Assembly: GCA_040756745.1 (NCBI GenBank)
Contig: JBFLYO010000006.1
Location: 65,703-129,702, forward strand
Direction of reading: 5' to 3'
From: JBFLYO01 sp040756745
GTDB lineage: Bacteria; Bacteroidota; Ignavibacteria; UBA10030; UBA6906
DNA length: 64,000 nt
Part shown: in pieces, positions 17,199-25,553 of the stretch
How positions within the stretch are numbered: position 1 is the first letter of the stretch
Layout of the letters: each line of letters starts with the position of its first letter
The notes under the pieces: model-generated
Databases searched by the model: none
The model's input: the letters and a program-made list of their open reading frames with translations, nothing else
What the model was told of the DNA's origin: nothing
Translations under genes and position numbers: made by a program

Positions 17199-17438
17199 TC
17201 ATAGCCCATCCTCCGCCACCACATACTGCCGCCAGGCCATATTGGCTTGAGCGCGTTCAATCTCTCGTCGCTCAAACACTGTGGTCGGTTTGAGCCCCTT
17301 CGAAATCTTCATGTGGGTCACGTGATTGCCGATTCCGATGAGGGTTACCTTGTATCGGATCCCCCTCACCTCGGTCTCTCGCTCGACCACCTTTCCTGAG
17401 TCGAGAGGAAACAGGTCATCCAGATCTTCAGGGAACAT
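17199..17438 (-). CDS. Small hypothetical protein (79 residues)
   Basis: I do not recognise this family. It is a 79-residue charged, soluble protein beginning MFPEDLDDLFPLDSG, with a central strand-rich part (RYKVTLIGIG) and a helical, Arg/Glu-rich tail. It is called a real gene mainly because a full AGGAGG lies 6 bases before the ATG (complement of 17445-17450). Sequence downstream of the stop carries the GAATTC repeat. No function is proposed. Confidence 0.6.
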   Translation of the reverse strand: MFPEDLDDLFPLDSGKVVERETEVRGIRYKVTLIGIGNHVTHMKISKGLKPTTVFERREIERAQANMAWRQYVVAEDGL

Positions 17439-17536
17439 GAGGGGCCTCCTCGAGATAGACGAGTCCAGGTTCGGGTAGTCGGAAAAGGTTACTCAATCGT
17501 TTCCGCTTTGTCAACTCAAATCTCGTTCCGCAATCC

Positions 17537-17572
17537 CTGCCCGCCTCACAGAATTCAGGGGGGCAGGCGGGC
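17537..17572. repeat. GC stem with internal GAATTC motif
   Basis: GCCCGCC and GGCGGGC form a 7-bp stem around a loop containing CAGAATTCAG (17549-17558). It follows the stop of the large kinase gene on the minus strand. It belongs to the local repeat family and may also act as a transcript end. Confidence 0.55.
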
Positions 17573-17590
17573 GCATTCCGCAATCCGCAA

Positions 17591-20242
17591 TTACCTGAAG
17601 GGTTCTTCTATCACCACAAACTTCTGCTTCCGCATCTCCTCCGTGTATGCGATCTCGGTCCCGTCGGATCGCATGCTGAAGTAAATTTGGAGCCCGGAGA
17701 GTCCTCCCCTTACTACCGATTCCTTCCCGGAAGGAAGAAGAATTCGACGCAGCTCCTGGCTCATCGGCGCCGTGTAATACATTTCCTCGCCTCCTTTGAG
17801 CAGCCACGCAAATACCGAACCTGAACGAAGGAGCTTCTTCTCCTTCCCCCCCTCCAGCGTGAAATCGCTCGCGGGACTCAGATACCATCCCCTCCTGCCT
17901 CGATGATTGTCAAACCACGCGACAAAACGCTCCTTGACAACGGGCACTGCGAAGATTGAATCGCCGGCGATCTTCGTCAGTTGCGGCTGGTCGAGCGAAC
18001 CCCGATAGGAACCTGATAATGCCGCGATGACGAAGTCATTCTCGCTCAACCATCGCAGGTAAAAGCCAGTACTGACCGCCCGCGGCCGCTCCGGCTTCTC
18101 TGCGTGCACCACGAACACCCGTGATGAATCTGGTGGATCCCAGATCTGCCGGCCAGCGTAGGCAATCCACCTCCCATCGGGTGACCACGCCGGGAACTCC
18201 TTCGAAAGGGAGTCAGAAGTGATCTTCCTGAGATTCCCTCCATCCCTGTCGATGAGATAGATATCGGTGATATTGCTGACGGCGTCAATCTCCCTGCTCG
18301 GGAATGCGATCGAACGACCGTCGGGAGATATCGCTGCGTTATCTCGGAATTGATCGGACACCGTGAGCTGACGGACGGCGCCGGTGATCAGATTGGCCAG
18401 CTTGATGTGCCCCGTCTCCACCAGTTCTGTGTACACCAGCTTCTTCCCATCGGCGCTCAAGTACATCGGGACGTCGGGCCCGCTTCCTCTCGTGAGCTGC
18501 AGCGGGTCTCCACCTGAAATTGGGATCATCCAGAGATTGAGATTGCCTCCCCTGTTGGATGAGAATATGATGTCCCCCCGAGGAGTCCAGAGAGGGTCAT
18601 CGACCCATTTCCTGTCATGCGTGAGCTGTCGGTCGGTGCCGTCCGCGAGGTTTCGAATCATGATCTCGGCATGCCCCTCGGGGAAGTTTTTCGTCCAGGC
18701 GACGAATTTGAGATCCGGGGAGAATTCGAACGCCTGACGAAGGCCGGGCCTGGCGATAACCGTATCTGCTAGAGCCATCCTGCGGTCGGACCCGTCTGGC
18801 CTACATGTCCAACACTGATGTGTGATCCTGCCGCCATGTGCCGACCGGTTGACTGTGTAGCCGATTCGCTGACCGCCGGGTAGCCAGTAGGAGGCGTACG
18901 CCCCAACCCCCGCTTCGATGATGACTCGTCCGGTTCCTCCCATTGTCGGGACGAGGACGACTTCAGATTGAGGTGCTGACCTTGGGTAACGGTTGTAGAC
19001 AACCGTACTTGCATCGGGAGAAAGTGACGCCCCGAAAATATAATACGATGAGTCGTGTGTAATCCTCCGCGGTACTCCCCCCGATAGACTCATCATGTAC
19101 ACGTCGAACGAGTTCGCTTCGTCGGCCGCCGGAAAGACCAGCCAGTTCCCATCCTCAGAGACGCTCCCATATGTGACGTTCCGGAACGGAACCTGGACCA
19201 CGCGGGATTTCATGTTCGGGTTCAGCGTGGGGCTGGATGGCCGGAGGAGCACGACCGCAATGACAGCCACTGCGGCGAGTCCCACCACCGCCGGGAGGCC
19301 GATGCGGAGCAGCGCGGAACGCCGCCTTCGGTGGGTTGGCGGTTCAGGAGGTTGCTGCGTTTCCTCCGGTCTGGCGATGGGGGACGTCGGTCGTGCGACC
19401 CTTCCCGATTCCCTTCGGACCCGCCGGAGATCGATCACCATGTCGTGGATGTTCTGGTACCGGTCTTCGGGGTCCTTCTCGAGTGCCCTGCTCAGAATGT
19501 GCGCGAGCTCTGAGGGAATATCGGGGATATATTTCTGAATCGGATCGGGATCCTCGTTGACAATCGCATACATCATCGCGGCATCGTGCTCACCGCGAAA
19601 CGGCAGATGGCCGGTCAGCAGTTCATAGAGGACAACCCCGAACGAGAAGATGTCCGAGCGGGTGTCCGTTTCCCTGCCTTCGATATGCTCTGGCGCCATG
19701 TAGGCAAGGGTGCCGAGCGTGCTGGTCGTCTTGGTGAGCTTCAGCGATCCTTTTAGCTTGGCGAGGCCGAAATCCATCACCTTGATCTGGTTCTGGGATG
19801 TCACCATGATGTTCTCGGTCTTGATGTCACGGTGGACGATCCCCCTGCTGTGGGCTTCTTCCAATGCCTCGCCGATCTGCAGGGCATACGAAGTGACATC
19901 GGCCATCGGGAGGCGGGATGCCTCCGCGCCTGCGCGGCTGATCTTTGTGCGGAGCGTGATGCCGTCCACATACTCCATCACAATGAACTGTTGGTCTCCC
20001 TCTTCCTGGATGTCATGGATGGTACAGATGTGCGGATGGTTAAGTGCGGCGGCGGCCTGTGCTTCCTGCAGGAATCGGGCCCGTTCGGGCTCATGAGTCT
20101 CAAGGCCGCGGGGGAGGAACTTAAGGGCGACAGTCCGTTTGAGGCGGGTGTCTTCTGCCTTGTAGACGATCCCCATGCCGCCCCGTCCTAACTCTTCGAG
20201 GATCGTATAGTGAGAAACCGTCTGACCGGTCGTTGTGGCCAT
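17591..20242 (-). CDS. Membrane Ser/Thr protein kinase with C-terminal PD40 beta-propeller
   Basis: An 883-residue Hanks-type kinase. The kinase domain covers about residues 12-275 with GRGGMG, the catalytic Lys in VALKF, HRDIKTEN, DFGLAK and MAPEH, so it should be active. A basic Pro-rich linker leads to one membrane helix (LPAVVGLAAVAVIAVVLL, near residue 330). The rest, about 540 residues, has repeated TolB/PD40 propeller units such as SPDGRWIAYAG and SADGKKLVYTE and lies outside the cytoplasm. The start at 20242 has AGGA 7 bases upstream. It probably senses an external signal. It stands alone; no obvious substrate lies nearby. Confidence 0.9.
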   Translation of the reverse strand: MATTTGQTVSHYTILEELGRGGMGIVYKAEDTRLKRTVALKFLPRGLETHEPERARFLQEAQAAAALNHPHICTIHDIQEEGDQQFIVMEYVDGITLRTKISRAGAEASRLPMADVTSYALQIGEALEEAHSRGIVHRDIKTENIMVTSQNQIKVMDFGLAKLKGSLKLTKTTSTLGTLAYMAPEHIEGRETDTRSDIFSFGVVLYELLTGHLPFRGEHDAAMMYAIVNEDPDPIQKYIPDIPSELAHILSRALEKDPEDRYQNIHDMVIDLRRVRRESGRVARPTSPIARPEETQQPPEPPTHRRRRSALLRIGLPAVVGLAAVAVIAVVLLRPSSPTLNPNMKSRVVQVPFRNVTYGSVSEDGNWLVFPAADEANSFDVYMMSLSGGVPRRITHDSSYYIFGASLSPDASTVVYNRYPRSAPQSEVVLVPTMGGTGRVIIEAGVGAYASYWLPGGQRIGYTVNRSAHGGRITHQCWTCRPDGSDRRMALADTVIARPGLRQAFEFSPDLKFVAWTKNFPEGHAEIMIRNLADGTDRQLTHDRKWVDDPLWTPRGDIIFSSNRGGNLNLWMIPISGGDPLQLTRGSGPDVPMYLSADGKKLVYTELVETGHIKLANLITGAVRQLTVSDQFRDNAAISPDGRSIAFPSREIDAVSNITDIYLIDRDGGNLRKITSDSLSKEFPAWSPDGRWIAYAGRQIWDPPDSSRVFVVHAEKPERPRAVSTGFYLRWLSENDFVIAALSGSYRGSLDQPQLTKIAGDSIFAVPVVKERFVAWFDNHRGRRGWYLSPASDFTLEGGKEKKLLRSGSVFAWLLKGGEEMYYTAPMSQELRRILLPSGKESVVRGGLSGLQIYFSMRSDGTEIAYTEEMRKQKFVVIEEPFR

Positions 20243-20330
20243 GACAATTCCTGCCCGGAGGGGAAAGAAAAAGGCATCCGTTACCTCCGCAGAAGGAAGA
20301 CAGGATGCCAATTCAAAGAGCTGACTGCCG

Positions 20331-20359
20331 AAGATAAGACAACATGGTCCGAGAATCAA
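20331..20359 (-). promoter_or_regulatory. Sigma-70-type promoter for kinase gene
   Basis: On the minus strand TTGATT (20354-20359) and TATCTT (20331-20336) are separated by 17 bases. The predicted start of transcription is near 20324, about 80 bases before the kinase ATG at 20242. Confidence 0.5.
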
Positions 20360-20506
20360 CTTTCAACTCTCTCAATCACAACGACAACGCGGCATTGCTG
20401 TACGGTTGCATCAGAGACTGACCCGGCTCCCCGGCTCGCCGGTTCTCGGAGAAAATTTCCCGAGAGCGGGAAGGCAGAGTGATAGACACCGACGAAAAAC
20501 TGATAA

Positions 20507-20704
20507 TTCGGCGAGAACATAATTCTCACAAGTCTGGTTGCCTCGACGTTCGGCGCAGTCATGTATTTCCCCACGCTGACCGAGGTGCCGATCATTCAAA
20601 TGCTGATGGGTCTTGGGATGGGCAAGAAGCAGGCAACGGCGTATGTTCTGACGATCATGATCCTCTCTGCAGGCGCCGGCTGGCTCTTTGGAGAGTTCGT
20701 GTAG
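20507..20704 (+). pseudogene. C-terminal remnant of an ArsP/DUF318-type permease
   Basis: An open stretch of 65 codons with no start codon at its beginning reads FGENIILTSLVAST, then GAVMYFPTLTEVPII and MGLGMGKKQATAYV, and ends in a hydrophobic helix and TAG. The YFPTLTEVP and LGMGK pieces are typical of the last part of DUF318/ArsP permeases. TGA and TAA lie just upstream in frame (20501-20506), and I found no permease-like sequence in any plus-strand frame further upstream. The gene therefore seems to have lost its 5' part. It shows that this junction was rearranged. Confidence 0.6.
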
Positions 20705-20726
20705 ACGCCGGCTTCACACCCCCGCC

Positions 20727-20755
20727 TTGCGATTGCCCCCCCGATCCCCTAGATT
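20727..20755 (+). promoter_or_regulatory. Possible sigma-70 promoter for two-component genes
   Basis: TTGCGA (20727-20732) and TAGATT (20750-20755) are separated by 17 bases. The transcript would start near 20762, close to the histidine kinase ATG at 20779, which has GAGG 5 bases upstream. Confidence 0.4.
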
Positions 20756-20778
20756 AGACGGATTTCCCTTGAGGTCTC

Positions 20779-22050
20779 ATGCCTCTCAGGCGCTTCTCAA
20801 GAGCTCCCTCTGCAACGTTCAACACCGAGGTGGAGGAATTCCTCCGATCCCTCAACCTCGTGGTGGGGCTGGACCAGCTGCTTGATCTCCTCTCCGCCAA
20901 GCTTAAGGATCTGAGCGGCGCCCGCACGGTATTTGTCATTCTCTACGAGCCGGTGACCAACCGCTTTGCCGGTGTCAAGGCCAAAGGGGACAGACCCGAT
21001 CTCCTTACCGGCTTCCGGTTTGCTCCATCCGACAAACTGGTCAGGTGGCTCACGGTGAACAAGCGTCCCCTCGACGTCGCGCGCGAGCACGAGGTGGTGC
21101 GGTTTCTCTCCGAATGGGAGCGCACGCTGCTGCAGAACTGCGAGATCGCTGCGGTGTTTCCCTTCATCGCCGTCAACCGGCTAACGGGCGCAGTATTCCT
21201 CACGCGAAGGTTTGATGGCTCACCTTACGAGCAGCGTGAAATAGAGACCGTAATGCTTCTGGCAAATCACAGTGCCCTTGGCATCGAGCATGCCCTGCTC
21301 TATCAGTTTCAGGAAGACAAACTGAAAAAGATCCTCCATGCCGACAAGCTGGCAACGGTGGGCGAGCTCGCGGCGGGCGCAGCACACGAGATCCGCAACC
21401 CCCTGACCTCCATCCGCAGCACTGCGCAATTCCTCAAGAAGGATCTCCCGGGCGACCGAGGGACGCTTGTGGATGGCATCATCGAAGAGGTGGATCGAAT
21501 TGACCACATCATCGCAGGGTTGTTGTCATTCAGCAAGGCGACGTCGCTCAAGCTCGCTCAGGTGGATCTGAGGGAGACGATCCGCCAGACACTCCTGCTT
21601 CTCGATCCGGAACTCCGTGCGCGCGGCATCACCGTCGCCGGTATGCCGGAGAGCGGCGAAGCCATTGTCGACGGGGACGCGGCTCAGCTCAAACAGCTCT
21701 TTCTCAATATCCTGATGAACAGCATACAGGCAATGCCTGAAGGGGGTGCGATTTACCTATCCCTCGTCGAAGAATCGCATGCGAAGGACGGTGCTGATCA
21801 GCCATCGGTCTCCGTTACAGTGAGGGACACCGGTAAAGGAATCCCGGAACGCGACCTTGCCCGCATCTTTGATCCGTTCTTCACCACAAAAGAGGCGGGC
21901 ACGGGCCTGGGGTTGTCGATATCCTACGGGATCGTGAACAAACATGGAGGAGAGATCCTGGTCTCAAGTTCCACGGATGGTCCTGACCGCGGCACCACGA
22001 TGACCGTTCGTCTCCCGCGACGCATCCCGTCCGAACTGAGGGGGGCATGA
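20779..22050 (+). CDS. Soluble GAF-domain sensor histidine kinase (NtrB-like)
   Basis: A 423-residue histidine kinase without any membrane segment, so it acts in the cytoplasm. Residues about 15-175 form a GAF-like sensor domain. The phosphoacceptor is His203 in AAHEIRNPLTSIRS. The ATPase part has the N-box LFLNILMNSIQAM, then DTGKGIP, FDPFFTTK and GTGLGLSIS. It overlaps the following response regulator by 4 bases (ATGA), so the two form a matched pair. The signal is unknown; a small ligand bound by the GAF domain is likely. Confidence 0.92.
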   Translation: MPLRRFSRAPSATFNTEVEEFLRSLNLVVGLDQLLDLLSAKLKDLSGARTVFVILYEPVTNRFAGVKAKGDRPDLLTGFRFAPSDKLVRWLTVNKRPLDVAREHEVVRFLSEWERTLLQNCEIAAVFPFIAVNRLTGAVFLTRRFDGSPYEQREIETVMLLANHSALGIEHALLYQFQEDKLKKILHADKLATVGELAAGAAHEIRNPLTSIRSTAQFLKKDLPGDRGTLVDGIIEEVDRIDHIIAGLLSFSKATSLKLAQVDLRETIRQTLLLLDPELRARGITVAGMPESGEAIVDGDAAQLKQLFLNILMNSIQAMPEGGAIYLSLVEESHAKDGADQPSVSVTVRDTGKGIPERDLARIFDPFFTTKEAGTGLGLSISYGIVNKHGGEILVSSSTDGPDRGTTMTVRLPRRIPSELRGA

Positions 22051-23450
22051 CCATGCCCGTGATCCGTCAAAAGATCCTCCTGATCGATGACGAGGAGCGG
22101 ATTCGGAACATCCTGAAGGCAGTTCTTTCCGAAGAGGGTTTTGAGGTCTTTGGGGCGAAGGACGGCGCCGAAGGGCTGCAACAGGTTCGGACTGTCGCGC
22201 CGGACGTGGTGATCCTCGATCTGAAGATGCCTCGGATGGATGGCATCGAAACCATGATCAGGCTGAAGGAACTCCGGCCGGATACGGTTGCGATCATGCT
22301 GACTGCGCACGGGAGCATCCAGTCGGCGGTAGAAGCGATGAAGCAGGGTGCGTACGACTACCTCACCAAACCCTTCGACAACGAACAGCTCCTCATAGTG
22401 GTGCGCCGCGCTGCAGAGCACGCGCGACTCTCCGGCGAGCTTCGCGACCTTCGCCGACAGCTCGGGCAAATGCCGACGATCGAAGATCTCCTTGGCGCCA
22501 GTGAAACGATGGCGAAGACAAGAGGTGAATTGTACCGTCTTGCAAAAGCCGACGCGACTGTCCTCTTGCGGGGGGAGAGCGGAACCGGCAAGGAGCTGGC
22601 AGCGCGCGCGATCCACAACTCCAGCGGAAGACACGCGGGGCCATTCATCGTTATCGACTGTACCGCGATTCCGTCGTCGCTGCTAGAAAGCACGTTTTTC
22701 GGCTACGAACGGGGAGCGTTCACCGACGCGATCGAACGGCGGACGGGTAAGTTCGAGGAGGCCAATGCCGGCACTGCCTTTCTGGATGAGATCGGGGAGC
22801 TTCCGCACGAGGCGCAGGCAAAACTCCTCCGTGTGCTGCAGGAACACGAATTCACGCGCGTCGGCGGTACATCGCCGGTGCGGGTCGATGTGCGGGTCAT
22901 CACTGCGACCAACAAGGATCTTGCGCGTGAAGTGCAGGAAGGTCGCTTCCGTGAGGACCTGTACTACCGGCTAAACGTCCTGCAACTGGTCATGCCTTCC
23001 CTGAGGAGTCACCCGGAGGACATTCCTCTGCTTGCACGGCACAGCATTGCCAGACACAAGAGTGTACTAGGAAGCAGTGTCAGCGAAATCTCGGATGACG
23101 CACTGGCCATACTCTGCAGGCATCGCTGGCCCGGAAACGTCCGGGAACTCGAAAACACCATCCAACGCTCCATGCTCCTGGCGCATGGATCCCGGATCGA
23201 GGCAAGCGATCTCCGCGAATCCGAATGGGCGCGCGAATCCGGCGATGAGCAGTCGGGCCTGGAGGCGAGGGTGAGACAAGTCACCGCCGAGGCCGAACGC
23301 AACATCATCGTGAACGCACTTGAAAAGACGGGCTGGAACCGCACCGCCGCGGCCGAAGCACTGAATATCAGCCGCAAGACTCTCTTCAATAAGATGCAAC
23401 TCTACGGGATAAGCGAGGAAACGAGTAGTCAGCGCCGCACCCGCGGGTAA
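22047..23450 (+). CDS. NtrC-family sigma-54 response regulator with GAFTDA loop
   Basis: A 467-residue regulator. The receiver domain has the phosphorylation site Asp58 (VVILDLKMP), and Lys108 in LTKPF. The AAA+ domain has Walker A GESGTGKE (176-183), the sigma-54 loop GAFTDA (223-228; consensus GAFTGA), Walker B TAFLDEIG and the arginine-rich LYYRLNVLQL. The Fis-type DNA-binding end reads GWNRTAAAEALNISRKTLF. It should switch on sigma-54 promoters when phosphorylated by the upstream kinase. A matching -24/-12 site lies 63 bases after its stop, before the ABC exporter genes. Confidence 0.93.
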   Translation: MTMPVIRQKILLIDDEERIRNILKAVLSEEGFEVFGAKDGAEGLQQVRTVAPDVVILDLKMPRMDGIETMIRLKELRPDTVAIMLTAHGSIQSAVEAMKQGAYDYLTKPFDNEQLLIVVRRAAEHARLSGELRDLRRQLGQMPTIEDLLGASETMAKTRGELYRLAKADATVLLRGESGTGKELAARAIHNSSGRHAGPFIVIDCTAIPSSLLESTFFGYERGAFTDAIERRTGKFEEANAGTAFLDEIGELPHEAQAKLLRVLQEHEFTRVGGTSPVRVDVRVITATNKDLAREVQEGRFREDLYYRLNVLQLVMPSLRSHPEDIPLLARHSIARHKSVLGSSVSEISDDALAILCRHRWPGNVRELENTIQRSMLLAHGSRIEASDLRESEWARESGDEQSGLEARVRQVTAEAERNIIVNALEKTGWNRTAAAEALNISRKTLFNKMQLYGISEETSSQRRTRG

Positions 23451-23512
23451 TCAGTTACCCACCCCGCACAATCTGTTCGCTTCGCTCTGTCAAATTCCCT
23501 GCTTCTGTGTCC

Positions 23513-23526
23513 GGCACAGGATTTGC
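23513..23526 (+). promoter_or_regulatory. Sigma-54 (-24/-12) promoter candidate
   Basis: CGGCACAGGATTTGCG has the invariant GG (23513-23514) and GC (23525-23526) exactly 10 bases apart, and GGCAC plus TTGC agree with TGGCAC-N5-TTGCA. Transcription would start near 23538, about 40 bases before the ABC ATPase ATG at 23577. It directly follows a sigma-54 activator gene. Confidence 0.6.
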
Positions 23527-23576
23527 GCTTTTGCAGCCGACCTCCGCTTTTGAACATACCATCTCATGGTGTAACG

Positions 23577-24287
23577 ATGATCCAGGCCATCGATCTCAGC
23601 AAGCGATACGAGGATGGACTGCTCGCGCTGGACCATCTGAATCTGAATATCCAGCCGGGCCAAATCTATTGCCTCCTCGGAGCGAACGGGGCTGGCAAGA
23701 CGACGACCATCAACCTGTTCTTCAACCTCATCGAACCGACCGGCGGCACGGCTCTTCTTAATGGAGTGGACTGTACGAAGAACCCGCTCGACGCGAAGAA
23801 GCATGCCGCGTACGTCTCAGAGAACGTCATGCTCTACGGAAATTTCACCGCACGGCAGAACCTCGACTTCTTTACAAGGCTCGCCGGCCGCAGGGATCTC
23901 AAGAAAGAGGACTACTATATGGTCATGAGGCAGGTAGGGCTGCCCGAGCGGGCCTTCGAGCAGCGGGTGAAGACGTTTTCGAAAGGGATGCGACAAAAAC
24001 TGGGGATCGCCATCGCCATCCTGAAGCAGGCTCCCGCCTTGCTGCTCGACGAGCCGACGTCGGGACTTGACCCGAAGGCCGCGGCCGAATTCATTGACTT
24101 GCTCATTGCGCTGAAGTCCGAGGGGAAGGCCATTCTGATGTCGACGCACGACATCTTCCGCGCAAGGGAGATCGCGGATATCGTCGGCATCATGAAAGAA
24201 GGGGTCCTGATCATGGAGAAGAACAGCGCCGAGCTTGAGGCGGAGGACCTCGAGAGACTGTACCTGAAGTATATGGAAGTGAGCTGA
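23577..24287 (+). CDS. ABC exporter ATPase (ABC-2 type)
   Basis: A 236-residue ABC ATPase. Motifs are Walker A GANGAGKTTT, signature FSKGMRQKLGIA, Walker B ALLLDEPTSGLD and the His of STHD. It resembles the CcmA/NatA class that energises ABC-2 export or drug-efflux permeases. The ATG at 23577 (MIQAIDLSKRY) fits the family start; its ribosome site is weak, and the frame is open back to 23523. It is the first gene of a four-gene unit with two permeases and a NEW3 protein, behind a sigma-54 promoter candidate. Confidence 0.92.
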   Translation: MIQAIDLSKRYEDGLLALDHLNLNIQPGQIYCLLGANGAGKTTTINLFFNLIEPTGGTALLNGVDCTKNPLDAKKHAAYVSENVMLYGNFTARQNLDFFTRLAGRRDLKKEDYYMVMRQVGLPERAFEQRVKTFSKGMRQKLGIAIAILKQAPALLLDEPTSGLDPKAAAEFIDLLIALKSEGKAILMSTHDIFRAREIADIVGIMKEGVLIMEKNSAELEAEDLERLYLKYMEVS

Positions 24288-24299
24288 GGGGGGACCGTA

Positions 24300-25553
24300 A
24301 TGATTACGATTTGGCGCAAAGAAATCCAGGAGAACATCACAACCTACCGGTTCTTCGTCCTCACCGGTCTCCTCTTTGTCCTCGTGGTCGTGAGTCTCAT
24401 CGTGTCGTACGGAGATTACCAGTTGAGGATGGAGAACTACAACGTACTGCGCCCGCAAGGCAGCGAGGCGCAGAAGATCATCCTTCAGCCGCAGCCGCTT
24501 TCCATCTTTGCCAAGGGGCTCGATGCAAACCTCGGAAGACTCTACACCCTCTCCGCCCTTGGGGTAGAGGTGCACTCAAGCCAGCAGTCCATCAACCGGC
24601 TCTTTTCGCTCTTCACGGTCCCCGACATGCTCTTCGTCATCAAGGTGCTCCTCGCCTTCATCGCGATCCTCTTTTCGTTTGATGCCATCAGCGGAGAGAA
24701 GGAGATGGGCACATTGAAGTTGATGCTCGCCAGCGGCGCGAAACGTGCGGAAATCGTAGCGGGGAAGCTGTTCGGACGTTTCACCCTGGTGTTTGTTCCG
24801 TTCGCGCTCCTGTTCCTGGCGACAGCGATCCTTGTGTCCCTCCTCCCGGATGTGTCGGCATCACCGGAATATTGGGCAGGCATCGGACTCATTGGCGGCG
24901 CTTCAGCGGTGTACGTCCTGCTCTGGACGGCCACCGGCATGTTTGCATCAGCGCTCGTGCATCGAAGCGCAGTTGCCATGGTCCTGGGACTCGGGATCTG
25001 GACCCTCTTCGTCTTTGTCGTCCCCAATCTGGGTGTCACGGTTGCCCAGTCAATCAGCGACGTACCGCCAGGCGATCGCGTGGAGATGGAGAGCCGGTTG
25101 ACGGCGATACAATCGATCTATGAGACCCTCCAACGGGTGAAGGTTACACACGAGGAACGTGACTTTGCCAGAATCATGACCCAGATCCATGAGGCCAACA
25201 GCCACCTCTTCGAGCAGTATGCGCCGAGGCTCAACAAGCTCGTCGGCCTTACCAGAGGTATCGTTCGGCTCTCGCCGGCCGGTGCGCTCGGGCTGTTCGT
25301 AACGGAAGTCGCGCACACCGGGTTGTCCGAGGACCAGCGACTCAAGAGCGCGGTCTGGCTGTATATTGACAGGAACTTCAAGCGACTAGGGGGGCTTGAA
25401 AAAGGTCCGGTCGACCAGTTTCGACTCGAGCCGATGCCGATCGCAGATATACTCGGCGGGTCAACGCTAGCGGATACCATCGTCCTCATTCTTTTCTGTG
25501 CCGGCTTTATCGGTCTTGCGACCTGGAGGTCTCTGACGTATGACCCACGGTAG
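24300..25553 (+). CDS. ABC-2 type permease, first of pair
   Basis: A 417-residue membrane protein of the ABC-2 permease class (NosY-like). One N-terminal helix is followed by a large outside loop, then about five helices, including the motif FDAISGEKEMGTLKLMLASGAKR typical of this family (shown only in part), and a C-terminal helix. A GAGGGGGGA ribosome site lies before the ATG. The second outside loop (around residues 250-350) is helical. It overlaps the next permease by 14 bases, so a heterodimeric transporter is likely. Substrate unknown. Confidence 0.88.
   Translation: MITIWRKEIQENITTYRFFVLTGLLFVLVVVSLIVSYGDYQLRMENYNVLRPQGSEAQKIILQPQPLSIFAKGLDANLGRLYTLSALGVEVHSSQQSINRLFSLFTVPDMLFVIKVLLAFIAILFSFDAISGEKEMGTLKLMLASGAKRAEIVAGKLFGRFTLVFVPFALLFLATAILVSLLPDVSASPEYWAGIGLIGGASAVYVLLWTATGMFASALVHRSAVAMVLGLGIWTLFVFVVPNLGVTVAQSISDVPPGDRVEMESRLTAIQSIYETLQRVKVTHEERDFARIMTQIHEANSHLFEQYAPRLNKLVGLTRGIVRLSPAGALGLFVTEVAHTGLSEDQRLKSAVWLYIDRNFKRLGGLEKGPVDQFRLEPMPIADILGGSTLADTIVLILFCAGFIGLATWRSLTYDPR

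Noticed and set aside
20356..20595. Minus-strand frame of 79 codons over the permease remnant
   Set aside because: It lies antisense to the recognisable permease fragment and overlaps the kinase promoter; no family pattern.
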